Source: Sphingomonas dokdonensis (GTDB lineage: Bacteria; Pseudomonadota; Alphaproteobacteria; Sphingomonadales; Sphingomonadaceae). Taken from it: DNA of 64,000 nucleotides. The stretch covers positions 186,001 to 250,000 of the forward strand of contig NZ_NBBI01000002.1 of the NCBI RefSeq assembly GCF_002197685.1, read 5' to 3'. A model generated the notes under the pieces. It saw only the letters and a program-made list of their open reading frames with translations, was not told the origin of the DNA and made no database searches. The position numbers and the translations under genes are program-made. Positions 1 through 9,797 of the stretch are shown here, in pieces; position 1 is the stretch's first letter, and the number at the start of each line of letters is the position of its first letter.

Positions 1-98
1 GCACCCGCGATCAGGCCGTGCCGGTTGGCGAGGCGCAGGTTCAGCGCTTGCGGATCGATGCCCTGCTCGCCCGCCCCGATGAAGATGCTATCGCTCAA
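1..98 (-). CDS. HerA-like helicase/ATPase, DUF853 (YjgR) family, N-terminal fragment
   Basis: Reverse-strand frame opening at a TTG (98-96), preceded by a GGAG-type ribosome site, and running off the left edge. The 32 visible residues include SIFIGAGEQ and then LANRHGLIAGA. The latter matches the segment just before the Walker A loop of DUF853/YjgR proteins (E. coli YjgR has MANRHGLITGATGTGKT). The P-loop itself would lie just outside the window. The family consists of HerA/VirB4-type ATPases of unclear cellular role. The start codon is inferred; only the N-terminus can be judged. Confidence 0.6.
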   Translation of the reverse strand, partial: MSDSIFIGAGEQGIDPQALNLRLANRHGLIAG

Positions 99-176
99 CG
101 CCGTTCTCCGCTTGTGCGGCGGTTCTAGGAGCGCAAGCGGCGCTGCGTCGAGCGAAATGGCGCGAACGGCCCGCGC

Positions 177-212
177 AAAAAGAAAGGGCCCCGCACCACG
201 GTGCGAGGCCCT
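177..212 (-). terminator. Rho-independent terminator of degP
   Basis: On the minus strand a GC-rich stem (arms 201-212 and 185-196, one A/C mismatch, four-base loop) is followed by a T-rich run (185-177). It lies 24 bases after the degP stop codon. A second terminator of very similar sequence lies at 46928-46960. Confidence 0.8.
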
Positions 213-235
213 CCTCAACCGTATGATCGTTGGTG

Positions 236-1783
236 TTACTTGAGCTTCACCGCGATGAACACGGCGGGGTTGCGACCGCGCACGACCGACAGCAGCACCT
301 GCGGACGACCGGCGGCCTTTGCCGCCTGCACGCCGCGCGCGACGTCTGCCGGGCTGCGCGCCGGCACCGAATTGACCGAAACGATCACGTCGCCGCGACG
401 CAGCTTCTGCCCGGCGTCGCTCGCCGGATCGACCGCACCGATCACCACGCCCTGCACGGTCGAATCGACCCCGACCTGGCGCGCGATCGCGGGGGTAAGC
501 GGCTGAACCGTCACGCCGATACCGTTGGCACCGCTGGCGGACGGCGTCTCGGCGTCATTGTCCTCGGAGAAGCTGTCGTCACCGCCGAGCTGCTGCGCGA
601 GCTGCTCTTCGGCCGGACGGACTGCCGTGGTGACGGTGACGCTGGTCGGCTTGCCGTCACGGATCACGTCCAGCTTCGCCTGCTCGCCCGGCGGCACGTT
701 GGCGACGAGGTACGACAGCGTCGTATCGGGCGTCACCTGCGTGCCGTTCACGCGGGTCACCACATCACCCGCGCGTAAGCCAGCCTTGGCCGCGGGGCCA
801 CCCGGCTCGGCGCGTGCGATGATCTCGCCCGAATCCTTCGGCAGGTTGAGTGCGGCGGCGATATCGTCGGTCAGCCGCTGGATGCTCACCCCGATATAGC
901 CGCGCTGAACGGGCTTGCCCTTCATCAGCGTGTCGATGATCGGCTTGGCGTCCTCGGCCGGGATCGCGAAGCCGATGCCGATGTTGCCGCCCGACTGCGA
1001 GAAGATCTGGCTGTTGATGCCGATCACTTCGCCATTCAGGTTGAACATCGGGCCACCCGAGTTGCCCTGGTTGATCGAGGCGTCGGTCTGGATGAAGCGG
1101 TCGTTCGCGCCACCCTGGCCGGTCACGCGGTGCACCGCGGAGACGATGCCGGCCGTCACGGTGCCGCCCAGGCCGAACGGATTGCCGATCGCCACCACCC
1201 AGTCGCCGACGCGCGCGCGTGCCGAATCGCCGAACTTCACGTAGGGCAGCGGCGCCTTGGCATCGATCTTCAGCAGCGCGAGATCCGACGCGGCATCGCG
1301 GCCGACCAGCTTCGCCACATATTCCTTGCGATCGGGCAGCGTGACGCGGATCGCCTCAACGGTCGCGCGGCTGTTGCCCGGCGCCACCACGTGATTGTTG
1401 GTCACCACATAGCCGTCTGGCGAAATGATGAAGCCAGAGCCGAGCGACTGCGCCTCGCGCGTCACCGGCGCGCTATTCTGTCCACCGCGACCGCCGCCGA
1501 ACTGACCGAACAGCTCCGCGAACGGCGTGCCGGAGAAGGGGTTCGCCGGCTGCGCCACCGTCACCTTCTGGTCGGTGGAAATGTTCACCACGGCAGGCTG
1601 GAGCTTTGCCACCATGTCGGCAAAGCTGCCCGGCGCGCCCGGGCGGGGCGCAGCGGCCTGGATCGTCCCGGGCTCGTTCTGCGCGCTTTGCGCAGTGGCC
1701 GGGTTCTGCAGCGCGAGCGAGGCGGCAGTGCCGCCCAGGAGTAGGGCACCAGTGAGGGCGTAGGCGTAACGCACGATCGTCAT
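236..1783 (-). CDS. degP: Periplasmic serine protease/chaperone, DegP/DegQ (Do) family
   Basis: Envelope protease that degrades or holds misfolded periplasmic proteins. The 515-residue product starts with a signal peptide (hydrophobic stretch at about residues 10-27, Ala-rich cleavage region). The trypsin-like domain shows the triad His in TNNHVV (about 130), Asp in ASDLALLKI (about 168) and Ser in GNSGGP (about 240). Two PDZ domains follow, near 300-390 and 420-510. A Gln/Ala-rich linker and an acidic stretch separate the two PDZ domains. It lies 106 bases downstream of hflC on the same strand, the hflK-hflC-degP order known from other alphaproteobacteria, so co-expression is likely. The intergenic gap contains a nested hairpin (1830-1873). 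DegP versus DegQ/MucD naming is uncertain. Confidence 0.95.
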   Translation of the reverse strand: MTIVRYAYALTGALLLGGTAASLALQNPATAQSAQNEPGTIQAAAPRPGAPGSFADMVAKLQPAVVNISTDQKVTVAQPANPFSGTPFAELFGQFGGGRGGQNSAPVTREAQSLGSGFIISPDGYVVTNNHVVAPGNSRATVEAIRVTLPDRKEYVAKLVGRDAASDLALLKIDAKAPLPYVKFGDSARARVGDWVVAIGNPFGLGGTVTAGIVSAVHRVTGQGGANDRFIQTDASINQGNSGGPMFNLNGEVIGINSQIFSQSGGNIGIGFAIPAEDAKPIIDTLMKGKPVQRGYIGVSIQRLTDDIAAALNLPKDSGEIIARAEPGGPAAKAGLRAGDVVTRVNGTQVTPDTTLSYLVANVPPGEQAKLDVIRDGKPTSVTVTTAVRPAEEQLAQQLGGDDSFSEDNDAETPSASGANGIGVTVQPLTPAIARQVGVDSTVQGVVIGAVDPASDAGQKLRRGDVIVSVNSVPARSPADVARGVQAAKAAGRPQVLLSVVRGRNPAVFIAVKLK

Positions 1784-1829
1784 GTTCCTCTCGTTTGGCC
1801 TCTGAATCGGCCTAACCGTTGGATAATGC

Positions 1830-1873
1830 CGGCAGGACGATGAACAGCATTTGAATGCTCAACGATCCTGCCG
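1830..1873. repeat. Nested inverted repeat between hflC and degP
   Basis: Outer arms CGGCAGGA (1830-1837) and TCCTGCCG (1866-1873) enclose an inner palindrome AGCATTTGAATGCT (1846-1859). No T-run follows on the minus strand, so it does not look like a simple intrinsic terminator. It could be an mRNA processing or stability element, or a regulatory hairpin in the degP leader. Confidence 0.6.
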
Positions 1874-1889
1874 CTTTGGCGTTGCCGGC

Positions 1890-2762
1890 TTACCGGCCGT
1901 TGAATTCCCTTAGATAGGCATTGTCGCGGCCCATGATGATATTGGTCGAGCCTTCCGGCCGCGGGCCGCCGTCCGCACCGAACGTATGCCGGTACGACTG
2001 CATGGCGCGATAGAAATCGTAAAAGCTCGCATCCTTGCTGAACGCTTCGGCATAAACGCGCGCGGCGGTGGCGTCCGCCTCGGCGCGCACGATCTGCGCC
2101 TGCTTCTGCCCCTGTGCGCGGATGGTGTTCGCCTCCTGCTGGCGCGCGGTGCGCATGCGCTGCAACGCGCTGTCCAGCGGGCTGCCCTCGGGCAGGTCGG
2201 CGTGCTTGATCCGCACGTCGACGATGGTGGCGCCATATTGCCGCGCCTGCCGCTCCAGCGAATTCTGGATCGCGTCCATCACCCGGCCGCGCTCGGGGCT
2301 GAGCAGCACGGAGAAGGGCACCTTGCCCAATTCGTTGCGCAGCGCGGTGCCGAGCAGCGGGCGCAGCTGATCCGCCACGCGCTCCTCGGTGTTCGACGTG
2401 CTGCCGGTGGAGGTCACCGCGCGCAGCGGATCGGTAATGCGGAAACGCGCAAAGGCGTCGACGTTCAGCCGCAGCTGATCGGTGGACAGCACCAGCGTAT
2501 TGTCGAGATCGGCATCGAGCACGCGCTTGTCGACCCACACGATCTTGTCGATCAGCGGGATGCGCGCGATCAGGCCGGCGCCGGTGCGGCCGATCACCTG
2601 ACCCGGCTGGTACTGGTTGACCGGCTCGCCCACCGGATTGTTCAGCCGCAGGATCACCGCCTGCTTGGTTTCCGGCACGATGGCAAAAGTCATCGCCGCC
2701 AGAATAACGACGAACAGCGCGGCAAAGGCGAGCGCCACCGGATTGCGCAAGAAGCCCTTCAT
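1890..2762 (-). CDS. hflC: Protease modulator HflC (SPFH/prohibitin family)
   Basis: Inner-membrane SPFH-domain protein that with HflK forms the large complex that encloses and modulates FtsH protease. The 290-residue product has one N-terminal transmembrane segment (about residues 7-26), a band-7 domain and a helical C-terminal region rich in Arg/Glu/Ala (RMRTARQQEANTIRAQGQ), typical of the coiled-coil part. Its ATG overlaps the hflK stop codon (ATGA), so the pair is translationally coupled. Length and motifs are normal for the family. Confidence 0.95.
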   Translation of the reverse strand: MKGFLRNPVALAFAALFVVILAAMTFAIVPETKQAVILRLNNPVGEPVNQYQPGQVIGRTGAGLIARIPLIDKIVWVDKRVLDADLDNTLVLSTDQLRLNVDAFARFRITDPLRAVTSTGSTSNTEERVADQLRPLLGTALRNELGKVPFSVLLSPERGRVMDAIQNSLERQARQYGATIVDVRIKHADLPEGSPLDSALQRMRTARQQEANTIRAQGQKQAQIVRAEADATAARVYAEAFSKDASFYDFYRAMQSYRHTFGADGGPRPEGSTNIIMGRDNAYLREFNGR

Positions 2763-3856
2763 CGTGCGGCTCCCTGCGCCGGCGCGCTATCCACCGCCGG
2801 CTCCTCCAGTTTGCGCGCGCGGTCGAGCGGCAGGAGCGGGGCGACGCCCGGGGTTTCGACGATCGTCTTGTCGGTCTTGGCCAGCACGGCCTCCATGGTC
2901 TCGTAATACATGCGGCGACGCGTCACCTCGGGGGCAAGGCGATACTGCTCGTACACCTTGTCGAACGCTGCGGCCTCGCCCTGCGCGCGGGCGATCACCT
3001 GCTGCGAATAGCTGCGCGCATTGTTGAGGTTGGCGACGGCCTCCTGCTGCGCGGCGGTCACGGCGTTGAAATCGTCGATCAGGCTGGCCGGCGCCGCGGC
3101 TTGGCGGATCGAGACGCCCTGGACGCGCACGCCCGCTTCGTAATCGTTTAGGATCTGCTGCATCATCGTGGCGACGCGCGCCTCGATGTCGGTCCGGCCA
3201 GCGCCGATCGCCTGGTTCAGCGTGGTCGTGGCGAGCACCGCGCGCATCGCGCTTTCCGCCGTTGCGCGCACCGTCTCGGTCGGATCCTTGATCTCGAACA
3301 CGAACTGGCGCGGATTATCGACCCGCCAGCGCACGGTGTAGGCAAGGTCGATGATGTTCTGGTCGCCGGTCAGCACGCTTTCGCTGCCGTCGCGCGGGAA
3401 TTCATCGACCCGCACCGCTTCCACGTCGACCTTTTGCACGGCCACGAGCGGGGCGGGGAGCGTCAGGCGAAAGCCCGGCTCCAGCATGCCCGAATAGCGG
3501 CCAAGGAAGGTCACCACGCCGCGCTGCTGCGGCCCGATCTGGTGAAACGAGGTGAAAATCAGCCATACCGCCGCCACGATCGCGACGCCGATCAACCACA
3601 GGTTGCGCGCATTGGCGCCGATCGGAAACTGCGGCCCGCCACCGGCGCCGCCGCCACCACCGCCCGGCCCGCCGCGCGCCTTTTTCAGGAACTCGTCGAG
3701 CGCTGTCGGCTTGGGCGCGCCCTTGCGGCCGCCAGGCGGCACCGCCCAGGGATTGCGCGGCCCACCATCACCATCGTCACCGCCGCCCCACGGGCCGTTG
3801 GAGGGATTGTTCATCAGGATCGAAGGTCGGCGCAGCCACGGCGGCAGGATGGTCAT
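2759..3856 (-). CDS. hflK: FtsH protease activity modulator HflK
   Basis: Partner of HflC in the FtsH-associated SPFH complex at the inner membrane. The product is about 365 residues. It has a Gly/Pro-rich cytoplasmic N-terminus with GPWGGGDDGDGG and a GGGGGG run (about 25-80), one transmembrane helix (about 85-108), the band-7 domain (DGSESVLTGDQNIIDL) and a helical tail. The start is uncertain. ATG 3856 gives MTILPPW, with a GAGG motif rather far upstream; an internal ATG at 3814 gives MNNPSNGPWGG. Further upstream extension is excluded because it would run antisense through mrp. Divergent from mrp with only about 74 bases between them. Confidence 0.93.
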   Translation of the reverse strand: MTILPPWLRRPSILMNNPSNGPWGGGDDGDGGPRNPWAVPPGGRKGAPKPTALDEFLKKARGGPGGGGGGAGGGPQFPIGANARNLWLIGVAIVAAVWLIFTSFHQIGPQQRGVVTFLGRYSGMLEPGFRLTLPAPLVAVQKVDVEAVRVDEFPRDGSESVLTGDQNIIDLAYTVRWRVDNPRQFVFEIKDPTETVRATAESAMRAVLATTTLNQAIGAGRTDIEARVATMMQQILNDYEAGVRVQGVSIRQAAAPASLIDDFNAVTAAQQEAVANLNNARSYSQQVIARAQGEAAAFDKVYEQYRLAPEVTRRRMYYETMEAVLAKTDKTIVETPGVAPLLPLDRARKLEEPAVDSAPAQGAAR

Positions 3857-3930
3857 GACAGTCTTTATAGGGTTCCTCGGCTCGAAAAACAGTGCCCCTC
3901 GGGGCGGAACGCGCGTAACGACTTGTTGCC

Positions 3931-4881
3931 ATGGACGAGAATGACGTGAAGCAAGCCGTTGCCGCGGTTTCCGGCGGCCGCGCAACGGTACGGATCGATG
4001 GCGAGCGGGTCGGCGTGGTGGTGGATGCGACCGGCCTTGATGCCAAGGCGCGCGATGCGATGGAGGCGGCGGTGCGCATGGCCGCCGGGCCGGGCGCGCG
4101 CGTGGTGGTGACGGCCGAGCGCAGCACGCGGCGGCTGATCGCGGTCGCGAGCGGCAAGGGCGGGGTGGGCAAGTCCACGCTCGCCGCCAATCTCGCGATC
4201 GCGCTTCGCCATCACGGCCGCCGGGTTGGGCTGGTCGATGCCGACATCTACGGCCCGTCGCAGCCGCGCCTGATGGCGGCCGAAGGCGCGCGGCCCGAGG
4301 CGAAGGACAAGGTGCTGATGCCGGTGCCGACGCCTTATGGCGTGCCGATGCTGTCGATGGGACAGCTGATCGAGCCGGGTAAGGCGATCGCCTGGCGCGG
4401 GCCGATGGCGGCGGGTGCGCTGGGCCAGCTGGTCGAGGCCGATTGGGGCGCGGCGGATACGCTGGTGCTCGATCTGCCACCGGGCACCGGCGACGTGCAG
4501 CTGACTATGATCCAGAAATATCGCCCGGCCGGCGCGGTGATCGTATCCACCCCGCAGGATCTGGCGCTGATCGACGCGACGCGCGCGATCGACCTGTTCA
4601 ACAAGGCCGGCATACCGATCATCGGCTTGGTCGAGAACATGGCGGGCTATGTCTGCCCGCATTGCGGCGAGGTGTCAGACCCGTTCGGGAGCGGCGGGGC
4701 GGAAGCGGCCGCGCGCGAGCTTGGCGTGCCGTTCCTTGGCCGCGTGCCGCTCACCATCGCGATCCGCACCGCCTCCGATGCCGGCCAGCCGCCGGCGGCC
4801 GAGCCGGACGACGCGATCTTCCGCCCGCTGGCCGGCGCGGTTGCCGCCTGGCTGGAAACCGGCGGGGGCGGCGCGCGTTAG
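3931..4881 (+). CDS. mrp: Mrp/ApbC/NBP35-family Fe-S cluster carrier ATPase
   Basis: P-loop ATPase that carries and delivers Fe-S clusters in the cytosol. The 316-residue product has a short N-terminal DUF59/MIP18-like domain (about 1-60). A deviant Walker A follows, GKGGVGKST (about 74-82), then the MRP signature DLPPGTGDVQL (about 183). The paired cysteines of CPHCGE (about 241-246) bridge a cluster at the dimer interface in this family. Fe-S delivery fits the nearby complex I operon, which needs many clusters, although the two are not co-transcribed. Confidence 0.93.
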   Translation: MDENDVKQAVAAVSGGRATVRIDGERVGVVVDATGLDAKARDAMEAAVRMAAGPGARVVVTAERSTRRLIAVASGKGGVGKSTLAANLAIALRHHGRRVGLVDADIYGPSQPRLMAAEGARPEAKDKVLMPVPTPYGVPMLSMGQLIEPGKAIAWRGPMAAGALGQLVEADWGAADTLVLDLPPGTGDVQLTMIQKYRPAGAVIVSTPQDLALIDATRAIDLFNKAGIPIIGLVENMAGYVCPHCGEVSDPFGSGGAEAAARELGVPFLGRVPLTIAIRTASDAGQPPAAEPDDAIFRPLAGAVAAWLETGGGGAR

Positions 4882-4909
4882 CGAGGAAACCATAGCTGAA
4901 AGGCCCATC

Positions 4910-5341
4910 ATGCCGTTGACCGCCGATGCCGAGATCAAGGCGCTGCTGGAGGAAACCCGCGTCATTGCGCTCGTGGGCGCGTCCGACCGGCCCGATCGCC
5001 CGAGCTACCGCGTGATGCAGCAGTTGCAGGCGCACGGCTATCGCGTGATCCCGGTCAACCCGCAGATCACCGGCGAGCATGTCCACGGCGAGTTCATCTT
5101 CCGTGACCTGAGCCAGATCGGCGAGCCGATCGACATGGTCGATATCTTCCGCCGCTCGGAGGCTGCCGGCGACGCGGTGGACGAGGCGATCGCCGCGGGC
5201 GCAAAGGCGGTGTGGATGCAGCAGGGCGTGATTAATCAGCCCGCCGCCGAGCGCGCCGAAGCGGCCGGGCTGAAGGTGGTGATGGATCGCTGCCCCGCCG
5301 TCGATATTCCCCGCCTGGGTGTCGCACGCGTCGCGGATTGA
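4910..5341 (+). CDS. CoA-binding domain protein (YccU family)
   Basis: Small 143-residue Rossmann-fold protein of the CoA_binding_2 family (like E. coli YccU). The N-terminal VIALVGASDRPDRPSY (about 18-33) forms the nucleotide-binding loop; VIPVNP and VWMQQGV are further family motifs. Its role is unknown in the family; binding to CoA is inferred from fold. The ATG at 4910 starts 29 bases after the mrp stop, so it probably shares the mrp transcript. A longer in-frame opening (from 4649) overlaps mrp and is not used. Confidence 0.88.
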   Translation: MPLTADAEIKALLEETRVIALVGASDRPDRPSYRVMQQLQAHGYRVIPVNPQITGEHVHGEFIFRDLSQIGEPIDMVDIFRRSEAAGDAVDEAIAAGAKAVWMQQGVINQPAAERAEAAGLKVVMDRCPAVDIPRLGVARVAD

Positions 5342-5488
5342 GCCGCTCGCACCACCGCCATCGCGACGTCTGGCAGAAGACCGGCCGCCACCCTCGCCGG
5401 TGAAAGCGCCTTGTCGGGCGGCCGTGGGTGCCGCATGGGCAATCGACGATCGGGCAAACCGGCATAGCAGGAAGGAAAGGGGGCGGAT

Positions 5489-6952
5489 ATGGACGAACCG
5501 GGTGCGCAGGTTCACGGCCGTCCCGGTCAGCGTGATCTCACCACCGGGCCGATCGGCTCCGCGCTGCTCCTCTTCGCGCTGCCGACGCTCGCGTCCAATG
5601 TCCTCCAATCGCTGAACGGCTCGATCAACACGATCTGGGTCGGGCGCTTCCTGGGCGAGGGGGCGCTCGCCGCCACCTCCAACGCCAACATCATCATGTT
5701 CCTGATGTTCGGCGCGGTGTTCGGCTTCGGCATGGCCGCGACGATCATTGTCGGCCAGAGCTGGGGGCGGCGCGATGTGGATGCGGCGCGGCGCGCGTTC
5801 GGCTCCGCGATCGGGCTGGTGCTGATGGGATCGATCATCGTCGGCGCGCTTGGCTGGATCTTTGCGCCGCAGATCCTGCGCCTGCTGGCGACGCCGCCCG
5901 ACGCGTTCGAGCCGGCGCTCGATTACCTGCGCGTCATCTTTCTCGCCTTGCCCGCGTCGATGCTGCTCGTGCTGATGTTCATGGGGCTGCGCGGCACCGG
6001 CGATTCGGTCACGCCCTTGTGGTTCATGGGCCTCGCGGTCTTGGTCGATGCCGGCATGAACCCGGTGCTGATCGCCGGCATGGGGCCGTTCCCGCGCATG
6101 GGGATCGCCGGCTCCGCCACCGCGACGCTGCTTGCCAACATCGTCGCGCTCGGCGCGCTGGTCGCGTGGATTCGTTGGCGCGATCTGCCGCTGCGGCTGA
6201 AGGGCGCGGAGATCCGCTACATCCTGCCCGAGCGCGAGCTGGTGCGCACCATCGTCAGCAAGGGCGTGCCGATCGGCGCGCAGATGCTGGTGCTGTCCGT
6301 CTCGGCGCTGACGATGGTCGGGCTGGTCAACCGCAACGGCATCGACACGGTCGCCGCTTATGGCATCGTGCAGCAATTGTGGGGCTATGTGCAGATGCCC
6401 GCCATGGCGATCGGCGCGGCGGTATCGGCGATGGCGGCGCAGAATATCGGCGCGGGCCGCTGGGATCGCGTTGCACGCATTACCCGCGCCGGCATCACCT
6501 ACAACATCCTCATCACCGGCGCGACGGTGGCGCTGGTGCTGCTGTTCGACGGCAACATCATCGGCCTGTTCATTCCCGGCGGCAGCCCGGTCGTGCCGAT
6601 CGCCAGCCATATCAACCTGCTGGCGACCTGGGGCTTCATCATGTTCGGCGCGACCATGGTGCTGTTCGGCGTGATCCGCGCCAACGGCGCCGTCTGGGGT
6701 CCGCTGCTCATCATGACCGTGTCGATGTTCCCGGTGCGGCTCGGGGTCGCCTATGCCTTGCTGCCGATCATCGGCGCGGACGCGCTGTGGTGGAGTTTCC
6801 CGGTTGGATCGGGCGCCAATGCGCTGCTCGCCGCGCTATACTATCGCTATGGCGGCTGGCGCGAGGGCGGCCTGCTGGTGCCCGAGGAGCATTGCGAGGA
6901 GCGCAGCCACGCCGACATCGAGCCGGCGGGCACGCTGAAGCCCGCCGCCTGA
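5489..6952 (+). CDS. MATE family multidrug/toxin efflux transporter
   Basis: Inner-membrane MATE antiporter of 487 residues with about 12 predicted transmembrane segments in two homologous halves. It exports cationic drugs or metabolites against Na+ or H+; the substrate cannot be told. Signatures include LASNVLQSLNGSINTIWVG in TM1 and GQSWGRRD after TM2. The second half has the related QNIGAGRWDRV. A strong purine-rich ribosome site (AAGGAAAGGGGG) precedes ATG 5489. The C-terminal 25 residues are charged and cytoplasmic. Confidence 0.92.
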   Translation: MDEPGAQVHGRPGQRDLTTGPIGSALLLFALPTLASNVLQSLNGSINTIWVGRFLGEGALAATSNANIIMFLMFGAVFGFGMAATIIVGQSWGRRDVDAARRAFGSAIGLVLMGSIIVGALGWIFAPQILRLLATPPDAFEPALDYLRVIFLALPASMLLVLMFMGLRGTGDSVTPLWFMGLAVLVDAGMNPVLIAGMGPFPRMGIAGSATATLLANIVALGALVAWIRWRDLPLRLKGAEIRYILPERELVRTIVSKGVPIGAQMLVLSVSALTMVGLVNRNGIDTVAAYGIVQQLWGYVQMPAMAIGAAVSAMAAQNIGAGRWDRVARITRAGITYNILITGATVALVLLFDGNIIGLFIPGGSPVVPIASHINLLATWGFIMFGATMVLFGVIRANGAVWGPLLIMTVSMFPVRLGVAYALLPIIGADALWWSFPVGSGANALLAALYYRYGGWREGGLLVPEEHCEERSHADIEPAGTLKPAA

Positions 6953-6953
6953 T

Positions 6954-7865
6954 TCAGCTGTCCAGCAGGGCGCCGCGCTCCGCCGGATCGCGCGGCACCA
7001 TCACGCGGATCGCCTGCGCGGCGATCTTCGCCTCCACCGGCGTGCGTGCCAGCACCTCGCCATCGATCGAGATCGGCAAGGGCGGCCGCGTCTCCACCTT
7101 CAGGCTCTTGCCCGAGAAGGTCACGGTGTCCTGATGCCGCGCGGCCAGCCCGAAAAAGCTGGCGAACCAGTTCTTCAGCAAGGTGCGCCGGTACCGGCCG
7201 GTGACGGCCTGCACCACGATCTGCCCCGAATCGACCTTTGCCTCGTCCACCAGCCAGGTGCCGCCATGATAGGGGCCGTTGGAGATACGCACCTCCACCA
7301 CGCGCATCCGCTTCTCCTCGACGCCGTCGTCCACCGTCAGGATGAACGGGCGGAACCGCAGATACTGCAACCCCGCCCAGCCGAGATAGCCGATCCGGCC
7401 CAGCACCTTTTTCAGATTGTGCGGCACCGTTTCGGCGATCTGCGGCGACAGGCCCATGGCGGCGCAATTGGCGAAATAATCGCCGTCGATCATGCCAAGG
7501 TCGATGCGCTTGGGCACGCCATCAGCCAGCACCTGGATCGCGCCGTCGAGATCGAGCGGCACGCCCAGCGTTCGGGCGAAGCTATTGGCGGTGCCGAGCG
7601 GGAGCACGCCCAGGATCACGTCAGGCCCGACCAGCAGGTCGACAAGCCCGCTCACCGTACCGTCGCCGCCGCCCAGGATCACCAAATCGGGCTTCTTCGC
7701 CAGCGCCCGCTTCACCGTCCGCTCGAGATGCTCGGGCTTCTCGACCGCATGCGCATCGACCGGAAACGGCAGGCCGTGCAGCCGCTCGCATGCTTGCTTG
7801 AACAGCTTCTGCCCCTTGCGGGACTTCGCATTGACGATCAACGCCGCCGACCGGATCTCGCTCAT
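6954..7865 (-). CDS. Diacylglycerol/lipid kinase family protein (YegS-like)
   Basis: 303-residue product with the DAGK catalytic domain. ALIVNAKSRKG lies at the N-terminus, the nucleotide-binding GGGDGT at about 63-68 and LPLGTANSFARTLGVP at about 85-100. The YegS-like beta-sandwich domain follows (about 140-300). The family phosphorylates lipids such as diacylglycerol or sphingosine-like bases at the membrane; sphingomonads carry sphingolipids, but the substrate cannot be assigned here. Start MSEIRS at 7865 is chosen; the longer frame runs antisense into hemB. Divergent from hemB with 76 bases between them; convergent with the MATE gene, one base apart. Confidence 0.9.
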   Translation of the reverse strand: MSEIRSAALIVNAKSRKGQKLFKQACERLHGLPFPVDAHAVEKPEHLERTVKRALAKKPDLVILGGGDGTVSGLVDLLVGPDVILGVLPLGTANSFARTLGVPLDLDGAIQVLADGVPKRIDLGMIDGDYFANCAAMGLSPQIAETVPHNLKKVLGRIGYLGWAGLQYLRFRPFILTVDDGVEEKRMRVVEVRISNGPYHGGTWLVDEAKVDSGQIVVQAVTGRYRRTLLKNWFASFFGLAARHQDTVTFSGKSLKVETRPPLPISIDGEVLARTPVEAKIAAQAIRVMVPRDPAERGALLDS

Positions 7866-7914
7866 GCGCGCCCAACGCACGGCGCGCCGATTCGCCCCCG
7901 TAACGCTTGCGTGA

Positions 7915-8930
<1,016 letters not shown>

Positions 8931-8931
<1 letters not shown>

Positions 8932-9476
8932 TGCATCCCGCCGCGGTGCCGCCGATCGAAACCGATCGCCTGCTGCTGCGCGCGCCCTTGCCGCAGGACC
9001 GCCTGCCGCTCCACGCGATGTGGGCGGATCCGGCGGTGATGGCCGATCTAGCGCCGGTGAAGAATGCCGCCGAAAGCGACGCCTCGATCGCCCGCCACGC
9101 TTCCTATGCACCGCTTGGCTTTCGCGCTGTGATCTTGCGCGAGAGCGGCGCGACGATCGGTTTTTGCGGGCTGAAGCCGGGCGCGCCCGAAACGCCGATC
9201 GCCGGGATGCTCGAGATCGGCTGGATGCTGGCATTGCCGTACTGGGGTGGCGGCTATGCGCGCGAGGCGGCGGCGGCGGCGATCGCCTGGGGCTGGGCCA
9301 ATCGCCCGGAAGATACGATCGTTGCGATCACGGCGGCGCAGAACGCCAAGAGCCGCCGGTTGATGGAGCGGCTCGGCATGATGCACGAACCGACGATGAC
9401 CTTTGATCACGCCAGCTTTGCCGCCGACGATCCGCGCCGCCGCACCGTGACCTACCGGATCGCGCGCCCGTCATGA
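8931..9476 (+). CDS. GNAT family N-acetyltransferase (RimJ/RimL-like)
   Basis: 181-residue acetyltransferase with the RimJ/RimL pattern. IETDRLLLRAPLPQDRLPL is at the N-terminus and IGWMLALPYWGGGYAREA in the middle; the latter contains the acetyl-CoA-binding region. NAKSRRLMERLGM forms the closing helix. The substrate may be a protein N-terminus or a small amine and cannot be told. Its ATG overlaps the hemB stop codon by one base, so it is translated from the hemB message. Confidence 0.88.
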
Positions 9477-9516
9477 TGTAAGGCGCGCCGACAGGGGGTC
9501 GGGCACCCGCCCGCAC

Positions 9517-9732
9517 TCACTCGGCGTTGCGCTCCACCGATTCAAGGATGCGCCCGCCCGCCATGAACACGGCGACGGGGCAGGCCGCGAACAGCAGCCA
9601 ACCGCCAAATCCCGGATAGTCGCGCAGGTAATGCACGCCGCGCTCGGTGGCGCCCAGCCCCAGGCCGTAGATCACCATAAAGGCCTCGAACTTCGTCTTG
9701 ATCGTGAACAACCGGGCGATCTTGGTAAACAT
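9517..9732 (-). CDS. Small conserved two-helix membrane protein
   Basis: 71-residue product starting MFTKIARLFTIKTKFEAF. It has a hydrophobic stretch near 16-32 and a second near 46-62 (FGGWLLFAACPVAVFMAGG), separated by a polar loop containing RGVHYLRDYPGF. It looks like a two-pass inner-membrane protein. A 15-residue longer opening (from 9777) is possible but its sequence (MAVFRRWPGSCCVND) looks non-coding. It lies 65 bases downstream of astB on the same strand. I recognise the type from sphingomonads but no function is known. Confidence 0.7.
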   Translation of the reverse strand: MFTKIARLFTIKTKFEAFMVIYGLGLGATERGVHYLRDYPGFGGWLLFAACPVAVFMAGGRILESVERNAE

Positions 9733-9797
9733 ATCATTAACACAGCAAGAGCCGGGCCAACGGCGGAAAACCGCCATTCAGCACGGCCCATGCTCCG

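Noticed and set aside
3857..4480. N-terminal extension of the hflK frame
   Set aside because: It would run antisense through mrp and is Arg/Pro-rich; HflK family proteins begin near the Gly-rich segment.
4751..6610. 619-residue open frame on the minus strand
   Set aside because: Antisense to the CoA-binding and MATE genes; Asp/Arg/His-rich shadow without a domain.
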